This document shows, in pieces, positions 19,596 to 27,729 of a DNA stretch of 64,000 nucleotides. Numbering within the stretch: the first letter of the stretch is position 1; every line of letters starts with the position of its first letter. Both the position numbers and the translations under genes were made by a program. The notes below the pieces were generated by a model. That model saw nothing but the letters and a program-made list of their open reading frames with translations, did no database searches and was not told where the DNA came from. Origin of the DNA: an uncultured Paraburkholderia sp. (GTDB lineage: Bacteria > Pseudomonadota > Gammaproteobacteria > Burkholderiales > Burkholderiaceae); contig CALNWN010000011.1 in assembly GCA_940746715.1 (NCBI GenBank), positions 124,001 through 188,000 of the forward strand, read 5' to 3'.

Positions 19596-19802
19596 ATGAA
19601 GAAGCTGACGCTGTTATTGACTGCTGTTTCTTTTGCCCTGAGCGCTACCGCGGCGCTCGCGCAAACCGCCGCTCCGGCCGCCTCGAGTTCAGTCAGTTCG
19701 TATTCGCCGCCCACCACGAAACACGTCAAGAAGCCGAAGAAGCAGAAAATGAAGAAAGGCGAGTCGGCGCCGGCAGCAGCGCCGGAAGCTGCCAGCCAGT
19801 AA
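19596..19802 (+). CDS. Small secreted Lys-rich protein, unknown
   Basis: A 68-residue product with a classical signal peptide (M-K-K-L-T-L-L-L-T-A-V, cleavage after A-L-A near residue 22). The mature part of about 45 residues is Ser/Pro-rich then strongly basic (H-V-K-K-P-K-K-Q-K-M-K-K) with an Ala-rich tail. GGAGAG sits seven bases before the ATG and a strong terminator follows the stop, so it is a well-defined monocistronic gene. Short basic periplasmic proteins of this type are common in Burkholderia but have no established role. Binding to anionic envelope or nucleic acid is possible but not shown. Confidence 0.72.
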   Translation: MKKLTLLLTAVSFALSATAALAQTAAPAASSSVSSYSPPTTKHVKKPKKQKMKKGESAPAAAPEAASQ

Positions 19803-19837
19803 ATCCGCAAACGCCCAAGCCGTTTTCGGGCTTTGCA

Positions 19838-19875
19838 AAAAAGACGAGCCCGCTTCGAGCGGGCTCGTCTTTTTG
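19838..19875. terminator. Strong intrinsic terminator
   Basis: A 12-base perfect stem GACGAGCCCGCT / AGCGGGCTCGTC with a TCG loop (19844-19870) is flanked by an A run on the left and five T residues on the right, so it could work in both directions. It ends the small secreted-protein transcript. Confidence 0.9.
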
Positions 19876-19976
19876 GTCGATACATGACACGCGCCGCCGG
19901 CTAGCCCGCCGCGACCGGTGCTGCCGGCCCTTCGGTCGCGATGCTCGCGGTTGCCGCCTTGGCGGGTTAACTCCGC

Positions 19977-20303
19977 TCACAGCCCCCAAACAATATCGGC
20001 ATTGTCCTTCTGCGCGGCACGCAACATGTCGAGGAACGGATAGGCACGCTGCGCAAGCCCCGGCGGGATCTCGTGATGCTCGTGGCCCTCTTCGCCTTCG
20101 TGGAAATGACCGTCGTGCTCGGCGCGCTCCTGTTTGTCGAAGGTAATCGCCGCTTCGAGTTTGGCGATCGCCTCGGCGGTTTCCTCGTGCGTAATCACGC
20201 CGCGTTCACCGAGGCGCTTGCCTACAATGTCGACTAGATACTGCGCCAGATTCTCGAGCATCATCACGTCCGGGCAAGCGCGGCATTTGAAAGTAATCAG
20301 CAT
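19977..20303 (-). CDS. DUF1840 protein
   Basis: A 108-residue cytoplasmic protein starting M-L-I-T-F-K-C-R-A-C-P-D-V-M-M, the conserved opening of the DUF1840 family common in beta-proteobacteria. It has a C-x-x-C near the N-terminus and a His/Glu-rich stretch (H-D-G-H-F-H-E-G-E-E-G-H-E-H-H) around residues 63-78 that could bind metal. The function is unknown. It is intact and divergent from argS. Confidence 0.82.
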   Translation of the reverse strand: MLITFKCRACPDVMMLENLAQYLVDIVGKRLGERGVITHEETAEAIAKLEAAITFDKQERAEHDGHFHEGEEGHEHHEIPPGLAQRAYPFLDMLRAAQKDNADIVWGL

Positions 20304-20743
20304 GACTATTCCTTTTTCGTTATGTTGGCTTCACACGCACACGGCGCCGAAGGCCGTCCGCGCGCGCTCCGTTAGTCGCCCGAAAAGACGCGGCGGCTAC
20401 GGCCCTTGCTGGGCATCTCATTGAACATATTAGCACCTGCTAAAATCCGTCTGGACGGAAAAGCGCGCCGCCCTGCACCGCGCGGCAAGGCGCAACGGGC
20501 GCGGCCGGGCTGGCCGGTTGGGGCCCGCATGCCGCAGCGGCCATGCCTTTGCGGGTGGCCGAATGGCGCACGCCTTGCATGGCTCGCAAGGACCCCGTCG
20601 GCGCACTCGTTATGCCGATGCGTCATGACGGACCCCGCTAGCGGGCGAGCGCCGCTTTCCACGCTTCTGCCGAATCGGCCGCGCGCCAGGCGGCCGGCGC
20701 TTCCTCCGTATCACCGGATTGCCTCACTGGACTCGCAACAAGC
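20304..20743. other. 440-bp divergent intergenic region, DUF1840/argS
   Basis: No gene was recognised. It holds a dyad and possible -10 element (listed separately) near 20430-20446 and, downstream, about 290 bases of GC-rich sequence without motifs. The long distance from the putative promoter to the argS start suggests either a long leader or a degraded small gene. Confidence 0.5.
20430..20443. promoter_or_regulatory. Dyad TTAGCA-CC-TGCTAA with overlapping -10-like box
   Basis: A perfect 6-base inverted repeat with a 2-base centre, immediately preceded by TTGAAC (20421-20426) and overlapping TAAAAT (20441-20446). The -35/-10 spacing is short (14 bases), so if this is the argS promoter the dyad would lie between its elements, a typical repressor or activator position. 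No regulator can be named. Confidence 0.4.
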
Positions 20744-22534
20744 ATGCTGCCCGCACATAAACATACTCTCGAAACACTGCTCGCCGACACGGTGGAGCAG
20801 GTCGCCCTTGCTACGCAAGGCGCGACCGAAGCCGCGTTCGTGTCGCCCACCATCGCGCTGGAGCGCCCCAAGGTCGCCGCGCACGGCGACGTCGCGTGCA
20901 ATGTGGCGATGCAACTCGCCAAGCCGCTGCGCGCAAATCCGCGCCAGCTGGCGCAGCAGATCGTCAACACGCTGCTCGGGCAGCCGCAGGCGCAAGGCCT
21001 GATCGAATCCGCCGAAGTGGCGGACCCTGGCTTCATCAACCTGCGTCTCGCCGCCGCGGCCAAGCAGGCGGTGGTCACAGCCGTGCTCGCCGAGCAGGAC
21101 GCGTACGGACGCTCGCAACGCGACGCCGGCAAGCACGTGCTGATCGAGTTCGTGTCGGCGAATCCGACGGGGCCGCTGCACGTCGGCCATAGCCGCCAGG
21201 CGGCGCTCGGCGACGCGTTGTCGAACGTGCTCGCCTCGCAAGGCTGGGACGTGCATCGCGAGTTCTATTACAACGACGCCGGCGTGCAGATCGGCACGCT
21301 CGCACTGTCCACCCAGGCGCGCGCGCGCGGCCTCGCACCGGGCGACGCGGGCTGGCCGGAGTCGGCGTACAACGGCGAGTACATTACCGACATCGCGAAA
21401 GACTATCTGGACGGCGTCACGGTCTCCGCGAGCGACGGCGAGCCCGTCACGGGCGCGGGCGACGTCGAGAACCTCGACGCGATCCGCCGCTTCGCGGTCG
21501 CGTACCTGCGCCGCGAACAGGACATGGACCTGCAGGCGTTCGGCGTGAAGTTCGACCAGTACTACCTGGAGTCGTCGCTTTACACGGAAGGCCGCGTCGA
21601 AAAAACCGTGCAGGCGCTCGTCGCCGCCGGCAAGACCTATGAGCAGGAAGGCGCGCTCTGGCTGCGCACGACAGACGACGGCGACGACAAAGACCGCGTC
21701 ATGCGCAAGAGCGACGGCACCTACACGTACTTCGTGCCGGACGTCGCGTATCACGTCGCGAAGTGGGAGCGCGGCTTCACCAAGGTCATCAACATTCAGG
21801 GTTCCGACCACCACGGCACCATCGCGCGCGTGCGCGCGGGCCTGCAAGGGCTCGGCATCGGCATTCCGAAGGGTTACCCCGACTACGTGCTGCACAAGAT
21901 GGTCACCGTCATGCGCAACGGCGAAGAGGTGAAGATCTCCAAGCGCGCGGGCAGCTATGTGACGGTGCGCGATCTGATCGAATGGTCGGGCGGCGCAACG
22001 CCGGGCTCGGAAGCCGCCGTCGACCTGATCGACGAAGAGACCATTCGCCGCGGCCGCGACGCGGTGCGCTTCTTCCTGATCTCGCGCAAGGCGGACACGG
22101 AGTTCGTGTTCGACATCGACCTCGCGTTGAAACAAAACGACGAAAACCCGGTGCACTACGTGCAATATGCGCACGCGCGGATCTGCTCGGTGATCGCGGA
22201 ATGCAAGACACGCTACGGCGCTGACGAAGGCGCGCTCACCAATGTGGACCTCGCGCCGCTCTCGAGCGAACGCGCCATGGCCTTGCTGAACAAGCTCGCC
22301 GAGTTCCCGGACATGCTGCAACACGCCGCCGACGAACTCGCGCCGCACGCGGTCGCGTTCTATCTGCGCGACCTCGCCGGAGAATTCCACTCGTTCTACA
22401 ATGACAAAGCCGAGCGCGTGCTGGTCGACGATGCGGCCGAACGCAATGCACGCGTCGCGCTGCTCGCGGCCACGCGTCAGGTGCTCGCCAACGGTCTCGC
22501 GATCATCGGCGTTTCTGCTCCCATCAAGATGTAA
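20744..22534 (+). CDS. argS: Arginyl-tRNA synthetase
   Basis: This 596-residue class I synthetase charges tRNA-Arg. Present are the N-terminal Arg-tRNA-synthetase additional domain, the HIGH-type motif H-V-G-H-S-R near residue 147, K-I-S-K-R-A-G (KMSKS-type loop) near residue 395, and the C-terminal DALR anticodon-binding domain ending A-P-I-K-M. The length is normal and no lesion is visible. It is followed after 80 bases by the SPOR-domain gene, with a dyad in between. Confidence 0.95.
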   Translation: MLPAHKHTLETLLADTVEQVALATQGATEAAFVSPTIALERPKVAAHGDVACNVAMQLAKPLRANPRQLAQQIVNTLLGQPQAQGLIESAEVADPGFINLRLAAAAKQAVVTAVLAEQDAYGRSQRDAGKHVLIEFVSANPTGPLHVGHSRQAALGDALSNVLASQGWDVHREFYYNDAGVQIGTLALSTQARARGLAPGDAGWPESAYNGEYITDIAKDYLDGVTVSASDGEPVTGAGDVENLDAIRRFAVAYLRREQDMDLQAFGVKFDQYYLESSLYTEGRVEKTVQALVAAGKTYEQEGALWLRTTDDGDDKDRVMRKSDGTYTYFVPDVAYHVAKWERGFTKVINIQGSDHHGTIARVRAGLQGLGIGIPKGYPDYVLHKMVTVMRNGEEVKISKRAGSYVTVRDLIEWSGGATPGSEAAVDLIDEETIRRGRDAVRFFLISRKADTEFVFDIDLALKQNDENPVHYVQYAHARICSVIAECKTRYGADEGALTNVDLAPLSSERAMALLNKLAEFPDMLQHAADELAPHAVAFYLRDLAGEFHSFYNDKAERVLVDDAAERNARVALLAATRQVLANGLAIIGVSAPIKM

Positions 22535-22556
22535 GTCCTCCGGCGCAACATGCATG

Positions 22557-22581
22557 CGGCCGTCGTTATAATCGACGGCCG
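22557..22581 (+). promoter_or_regulatory. Hairpin with TATAAT in its loop
   Basis: Nine-base arms CGGCCGTCG (22557-22565) and CGACGGCCG (22573-22581) enclose TTATAAT. The central TATAAT would serve as the -10 box of the SPOR-domain gene, whose ATG lies about 40 bases on. The structure lacks a T run, so it is a poor terminator for argS. Confidence 0.45.
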
Positions 22582-22613
22582 TTCCAGGATTCTTTTTGCA
22601 GGTGATTCATACG

Positions 22614-23426
22614 ATGGCAAAACCACGCCGCACAACAAAGCAATCGAAACAAACCGGGGGTACTTTTCTCGGCATCGTGCTGGGCCTCATCGTCGGCCTT
22701 GCGATCGCGGTAGTGGTGGCGCTGTATATCACCCGTGCGCCTACGCCGTTCGTCTCGAAGGTGGCGCCACCGGCCGCGTCGGATTCGGGCGCGAGCCAGG
22801 CGCAATACGATCCGAACCGTCCGCTGCAAGGCAAATCGCCGGGTCAGCCGGTGCCGCAGGCCGCGCAACCCGCTCCGCCGAACACCGCGCCTGGCCAGAC
22901 GAACTCGCAGACGCAGTCCGGCATGCTGGAACAGCCGCAAATCATCGAAGTGCCGCCCACCATCGGCAACGGCAACACCAGCGCGAACAGCAATGCCAAC
23001 GGCACGGCCGTCGCGCCCAAGCCCGCGCAGGAAAACGGCAGCAGCGCCACGGCCGCGGTGAAAAAGCCGCAAGTCCCGAGCGCGCCGGCCGCCACCGCGG
23101 CGGGTTCCGCGCCGAAGGGCACGTCGTCCGCAGCGGTCGCGAACGTCAAGCCGGGCTCCGGCGCGGCGCCGGCACCCGGCGACGCGAACACCGGCTACTT
23201 CCTGCAAGTAGGCGCCTACAAGACCTCCGCCGACGCAGAGCAGCAGCGCGCGCGCCTCGCGTTCCAGGGTTTCGAGTCGAAAGTCACACAGCGTGAGGCC
23301 GGCGGCGTCACGTACTATCGCGTGCGTATCGGACCGTTCTCCAAGTTCGAGGACATGAACGCGAGCCGTCAGCGTCTGTCGGACGCGGGCGTGGACACCG
23401 CCGTCATCCGCTTCACCAAACAATAA
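22614..23426 (+). CDS. FtsN-like SPOR-domain membrane protein
   Basis: A 270-residue bitopic inner-membrane protein with a short basic cytoplasmic N-terminus (P-R-R-T-T-K-Q-S-K), one transmembrane helix (residues about 20-42), a long Pro/Ala/Gln/Asn-rich periplasmic linker, and a C-terminal SPOR domain (about residues 198-268, Y-F-L-Q-V-G-A-Y-K-T and Y-Y-R-V-R-I-G-P-F) that binds denuded septal peptidoglycan. Architecture and position between argS and dsbA fit the beta-proteobacterial FtsN-like division protein. The start at M-A-K-P-R-R was preferred to one six codons upstream because the basic segment follows directly. Intact. Confidence 0.85.
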   Translation: MAKPRRTTKQSKQTGGTFLGIVLGLIVGLAIAVVVALYITRAPTPFVSKVAPPAASDSGASQAQYDPNRPLQGKSPGQPVPQAAQPAPPNTAPGQTNSQTQSGMLEQPQIIEVPPTIGNGNTSANSNANGTAVAPKPAQENGSSATAAVKKPQVPSAPAATAAGSAPKGTSSAAVANVKPGSGAAPAPGDANTGYFLQVGAYKTSADAEQQRARLAFQGFESKVTQREAGGVTYYRVRIGPFSKFEDMNASRQRLSDAGVDTAVIRFTKQ

Positions 23427-23614
23427 ACAGCGAGTGATCCGCAGATCAGGCGCCGCCGCCGAACTATCGGTGCGCGGCGCCTGTCACAAGATTCGCAAGC
23501 AAGACAAGCATGATTGAGCACGACGGACGACAGAACCGTTGAACGCCGATTCTGAAAACGATGACGGGCATTTGCGTGGCGCCACTGTTTTACGCCTACC
23601 TGGGTCAACACAAC

Positions 23615-24253
23615 ATGAAAAAACTGCTGAGTATCCTGTTCCTCTCGCTGGGCCTTGTCGCGACCTCGGCGCACGCGTCGCCGACCGCGCCGGGCGCGGG
23701 CAAGGACTACACGGTATTGCCCACCGCGCAGCCTACCGACGTGCCTGCCGGCAAGATCGAAGTCACCGAATTTTTCTGGTACGGCTGCCCGCATTGCAAC
23801 GAATTCAACCCGTACCTCGAAGCGTGGGTGAAGAAACAGGGTCCGGACGTCGTCTTCAAGCGCGTGCCGGTGGCTTTCCGCGACGACTTCATTCCGCATT
23901 CGAAGATGTTCCATGCGCTCGACGCACTCGGCCTTGCATCGCAGCTCACGCCGAAGGTCTTCAACGAGATCCACGTCAACAAGAACTACCTGCTGACGCC
24001 GGAAGACCAGACCAAGTTCCTCGCGAAGAACGGCGTCGATCCGAAGAAGTACATGGACGCGTACAACTCGTTCTCGACGCAAAACGCGCTGCAAAAAGAC
24101 AAGAAGCTGCTGGAGGACTACAAGATCGACGGCGCGCCGACCATCGCCGTGCAGGGCAAGTATGAAACCGGCCCGGCTGCGACCAACAGCTTGCCGGGCA
24201 CGATCCAGGTGCTCGACTACCTGGTCCAGCAGGTTCGCGCGAAAAAGATGTAA
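23615..24253 (+). CDS. dsbA: Thiol:disulfide interchange protein DsbA
   Basis: A periplasmic oxidant of cysteine pairs in secreted proteins. The 212-residue precursor has a signal peptide (K-K-L-L-S-I-L-F-L-S-L, cleavage near A-H-A-S), a thioredoxin fold with the active site C-P-H-C near residue 55 (W-Y-G-C-P-H-C), and the cis-proline loop G-A-P-T near residue 172. The start at 23615 is chosen because the signal peptide begins there. An open extension upstream is not signal-like. The gene follows the SPOR gene on the same strand, as in other Burkholderia. Confidence 0.93.
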   Translation: MKKLLSILFLSLGLVATSAHASPTAPGAGKDYTVLPTAQPTDVPAGKIEVTEFFWYGCPHCNEFNPYLEAWVKKQGPDVVFKRVPVAFRDDFIPHSKMFHALDALGLASQLTPKVFNEIHVNKNYLLTPEDQTKFLAKNGVDPKKYMDAYNSFSTQNALQKDKKLLEDYKIDGAPTIAVQGKYETGPAATNSLPGTIQVLDYLVQQVRAKKM

Positions 24254-24268
24254 AGCCGAGGCGCCGGA

Positions 24269-25002
24269 ATGAGTTCACCGTTGAAAGTCTTCATTACCGG
24301 CGCTTCGAGTGGGATCGGCCTCGCGCTCGCCGCCGAATACGCGCGGCGCGGCGCGGTTCTGGGCCTCGTGGCGCGACGCGGCGACGCCCTCGCCGCCTTC
24401 CAGCGGTCTCATCCGCAAAATTCCATTTCCACTTATTGCGTCGACGTGCGCGACGCCGAGGCGCTCGCCGAAGCCGCCGCGCAGTTCATCGCACAACACG
24501 GCCTGCCGGACATCGTAATCGCCAACGCGGGCGTGAGCCGCGGCGCCGTGACCGGCGAAGGCGACCTGCGCACCTTCCGCGAAGTGATGGACATCAACTA
24601 CTTCGGCATGGTCGCGATCTTCGAGCCGTTCGCCGCGGCCATGGTGGCGGCGAGACGCGGCATGCTCGTCGGCATTGCGAGCGTCGCAGGCGTGCGCGGC
24701 CTGCCGGGGTCGGGCGCGTATAGCGCGTCGAAATGCGCCCGCACGGCGTCGGCGTGGTCACCATCGCGCCCGGCTATATCCGCACGCCGATGACCGCGCA
24801 CAATCCCTACACCATGCCCTTCCTGATGGACGCCGATCGCTTCGCCGCCAAGGCCGCGCAGGCAATCGAGCGGCGCGCGGCGTTCGCGGTGTTTCCGTGG
24901 CAGATGCGGCTCGTCGCCATGCTGCTGCATGTCGCGCCGCGCTGGCTGTACGACCTCGTATTCGAACGCGCGCCGCGCAAGCCGCGCGCCGTCGTCGAGT
25001 AA
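24269..25002 (+). pseudogene. Short-chain dehydrogenase with deletion after the active site
   Basis: The N-terminal Rossmann half is clean: T-G-A-S-S-G-I-G for NADP binding at residues 10-17, N-A-G near residue 90, and the catalytic Y-S-A-S-K near residue 152. Directly after that lysine the frame changes, and the sequence resumes at R-P-H-G-V-G-V-V-T-I-A-P-G-Y-I. In this family about 12-14 residues of the active-site helix normally lie between, so roughly 40 bases have been lost near 24737 with a frameshift. The C-terminal part ends at 25002. The upstream part alone would give about 160 correct residues and be inactive. Confidence 0.75.
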
Positions 25003-25005
25003 ATC

Positions 25006-25824
25006 GTGTCTGCGTGTGCGGTCGATGCAACCGGCGTCGCGCACGAAAAAGCGGGCGCCGACGCCCGTATCGTCTCGCTCGTGCCGAGCATCACCGAGCT
25101 GCTATTCGCGCTCTGCCTCGAGCGGCAGATCGTCGGACGTACCGGCTTTTGCGTGCATCCGCGCGACAAGGTCCGCAACATGCCAAAGGTGGGCGGCACG
25201 AAAGCGGTGAATGTCGAGGCCGTTCGCGCGCCGCAGCCTACTCATGTCATCGTCAATATCGACGAGAACGAGCGCGATACCGTCGAGCAACTGCGCGCGT
25301 TCGTGCCGCATATCGTCGTGACTCATCCGCAAACGCCGCACGACAATCTCTCGCTGTACGCGCTGCTCGGTGCGATCTTCGATCGCGAGCAGGAAGCGTC
25401 GAATCTCGCAGATCAACTGGAAGCCCGGCTGCACGAAGCGGCGACACGCGCTTTCCGCCCGCAAAACGTGCTGTATCTGATCTGGCGCGAACCGTGGATG
25501 ACCGTCGCGCGCGACACCTATATTTCCGCGATGCTGCGCCTCATCAACTGGCAAACGCTGCCCGACGTGCAAGGCGGCGCGACCGGCGCGGCCCGCTATC
25601 CGTCGTTTAAATTCGACCGGGCACCGTGGCTTGCCGACGTCGAGCGCATTCTGCTTTCCACCGAGCCCTACCGCTTCACGCAAGCTCATTGCGAGGCGCT
25701 CGAACGCGATCCGCGCGTGGGCGGCAAGCGCATCGAGCTGATCGACGGCGAAATGGTCTCGTGGTACGGCGTGCGGGCGATCGAAGGCATCGCTTATCTG
25801 ATGCAGCGCGCCGCAGCTGCATGA
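25006..25824 (+). CDS. BtuF-like helical-backbone metal/cobalamin receptor
   Basis: A 272-residue protein of the TroA/BtuF class: I-V-S-L-V-P-S-I-T-E-L-L-F-A-L near residue 23, G-R-T-G-F-C-V-H-P, and a helical-backbone pair of lobes. The start is GTG at 25006, four bases after the SDR stop. There is no obvious signal peptide or lipobox, so either it is cytoplasmic or the true N-terminus is lost. I cannot identify the ligand. Cobalamin would fit a MetH-dependent cell but there are no btuCD genes here. Intact as far as visible. Confidence 0.75.
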   Translation: MSACAVDATGVAHEKAGADARIVSLVPSITELLFALCLERQIVGRTGFCVHPRDKVRNMPKVGGTKAVNVEAVRAPQPTHVIVNIDENERDTVEQLRAFVPHIVVTHPQTPHDNLSLYALLGAIFDREQEASNLADQLEARLHEAATRAFRPQNVLYLIWREPWMTVARDTYISAMLRLINWQTLPDVQGGATGAARYPSFKFDRAPWLADVERILLSTEPYRFTQAHCEALERDPRVGGKRIELIDGEMVSWYGVRAIEGIAYLMQRAAAA

Positions 25825-26038
25825 ACGAGCGCGCCGGCTCGGCAGCCGCCATATGAATATGCGGATTATGTTGTTGTCGCCGAAACTGCCCTTCGATAAG
25901 CTTTCGCGAAGGCCGGCGCGCGCGTGAATCGGGATTCTGGCGACCCTGCGCGAGCGCCCGAAACGTATCAAAATGAAGTCGACGGAACATAACCACAACC
26001 CGACGCACTGCCTGACTGCGCTCGTTACCGGAGATCTT

Positions 26039-27625
26039 ATGCGCTTCAAACTGCTCGCAGCCGCCGTACTTTTCACGGCGCCCGCGCTCGTGCTCGCCAA
26101 ACCGCTGACCGTCTGCACCGAATCAAGCCCCGACGGCTTCGACGTCGTGCAGTTCAACTCGCTTGTCACGACCAACGCGTCGGCCGATGTGATTTTCAAC
26201 TCGCTCGTGTCCTACGACGAGGCCGCGAAGAAAGTGGTGCCGTCGCTCGCGGACAAATGGGAAGTGAGCGCAGACGGCCTCACCTACACGTTCCATCTGC
26301 GCCCGAACGTCCAGTTCCAGACCACCGACTACTTCAAGCCCACTCGCCCGCTGAATGCCGACGACGTCGTCTTCACGTTCGACCGCATGCTCAACGACAG
26401 CAACCCGTGGCACAAGGTGGCGGGCGCGAGCGGCTTCCCGCACGCGCAGTCCATGGGCTTGCCGAAACTCATCAAGTCGATCAGCAAGGTCGACGACAAC
26501 ACCGTCAAGTTCGAACTGAACGCGCCCGACGCGACCTTCGTGTCGATCCTGACGATGGGCTTCGCCTCCATCTATTCGGCCGAATACGCCGACCAGTTGC
26601 TGAAGGCCGGCAAGCAGGTCGATCTGAACTCGAAGCCGATCGGCACCGGTCCGTTCGAGCTGAAGAGCTACACCAAAGACGCGGTGATCCGCTACGACGT
26701 GAACCCGACCTACTGGGGACCGAAGCCGAAGATCGACCGCCTGATCTACGCGATCACGCCCGACGTCACCGTGCGCGCGCAGAAGGTGAAAGCCGGCGAG
26801 TGCCAGATCGCGCTGTCGCCGAAACCGCAGGATCTCGCGGATGCGAAAAGCGACAAATCGCTCGCCATCGTGCAGACGCCGGCGTTCATGACGGCGTTCG
26901 TCGCACTCAACACGCAGAAGAAGCCGCTCGACAATCAGAAGGTTCGCGCCGCACTGAATATGGCGTTCGACCGCGGCACATATCTGAAGACGGTGTTCGA
27001 CAACACGGCAACGCCGGCCGTGAATCCGTATCCGCCCAATACATGGAGCTACGACAAGGCGGAGAAGGCCTGGCCGTACGATCCGGCGAAGGCAAAGAAA
27101 CTGCTGGCCGACGCGGGCTACCCGAACGGCTTTGAAACGACCATCTGGGTGCGTCCGAACGGCAGCGTGCTGAATCCGAATCCGAAGGCGGGCGCCGAAC
27201 TGCTGCAGGCGGATTTCGCGAAGATCGGCGTGAAGGCCGACGTGAAGGTGATCGAATGGGGCGAGCTCATCAAGCAGGCGAAGCAAGGCCAGCACGACTC
27301 ACTATTCATGGGCTGGGCGGGCGACAACGGCGATCCGGACAACTACCTGTCGCCGCTCTTCAGCTGCAATGCGGTGAAGTCGGGCATCAACTTCGCGCGT
27401 TTCTGCGATCAGGACCTCGACAAGCTGATCGCTGAGGGCAAGTCCACGCCGGATCAGGCCAAGCGCGCGAAAGCGTATGAGGCCGCGCAGCAGATCATCC
27501 ACGACGAGGCGCTGTGGATTCCGCTCGGCTATCCGACGGCGGCGGTCATCACGCGAACCAACGTGAGCGGCTATCACGTGAGTCCGTTCGGACGGCAGAA
27601 CTTCGGGGCAGTCTCGGTGCAGTAA
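26039..27625 (+). CDS. Peptide-type ABC transporter substrate-binding protein (DppA/SBP_bac_5 family)
   Basis: A 528-residue periplasmic receptor starting M-R-F-K-L-L-A-A-A-V-L with cleavage near V-L-A-K. Family markers are L-A-D-K-W-E-V-S-A-D-G-L-T-Y-T-F near residue 75, N-A-D-D-V-V-F-T-F-D-R near 113, and F-M-G-W-A-G-D-N-G-D-P-D near 425, the last typical of dipeptide-binding proteins. The start was placed at the signal peptide and not at a frame-open ATG 22 codons upstream. It stands alone, without permease genes, and ends at a good terminator. Its survival suggests peptide uptake is still important. Confidence 0.88.
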   Translation: MRFKLLAAAVLFTAPALVLAKPLTVCTESSPDGFDVVQFNSLVTTNASADVIFNSLVSYDEAAKKVVPSLADKWEVSADGLTYTFHLRPNVQFQTTDYFKPTRPLNADDVVFTFDRMLNDSNPWHKVAGASGFPHAQSMGLPKLIKSISKVDDNTVKFELNAPDATFVSILTMGFASIYSAEYADQLLKAGKQVDLNSKPIGTGPFELKSYTKDAVIRYDVNPTYWGPKPKIDRLIYAITPDVTVRAQKVKAGECQIALSPKPQDLADAKSDKSLAIVQTPAFMTAFVALNTQKKPLDNQKVRAALNMAFDRGTYLKTVFDNTATPAVNPYPPNTWSYDKAEKAWPYDPAKAKKLLADAGYPNGFETTIWVRPNGSVLNPNPKAGAELLQADFAKIGVKADVKVIEWGELIKQAKQGQHDSLFMGWAGDNGDPDNYLSPLFSCNAVKSGINFARFCDQDLDKLIAEGKSTPDQAKRAKAYEAAQQIIHDEALWIPLGYPTAAVITRTNVSGYHVSPFGRQNFGAVSVQ

Positions 27626-27657
27626 CGCGCTGCGCTTCGAGCCACGCTTCGAGCCGC

Positions 27658-27698
27658 GAAAAGCCCGGTCGCGCGATCGAAGCGCGCCGGGCTTTTTT
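27658..27698. terminator. Intrinsic terminator after the peptide-binding protein
   Basis: AAGCCCGG (27661-27668) pairs with CCGGGCTT (27687-27694), with an inner GCGC/GCGC extension, preceded by A residues and followed by six T residues. It separates the convergent peptide-binding and MBL-hydrolase genes and may serve both. Confidence 0.85.
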
Positions 27699-27729
27699 GC
27701 TGGCCTGTCGAATCAAACGATCCGGGCGC

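Noticed and set aside
20711..22555. 614-codon minus-strand frame covering argS
   Set aside because: Antisense shadow of argS caused by GC-biased codon positions, with no start signal or family features.
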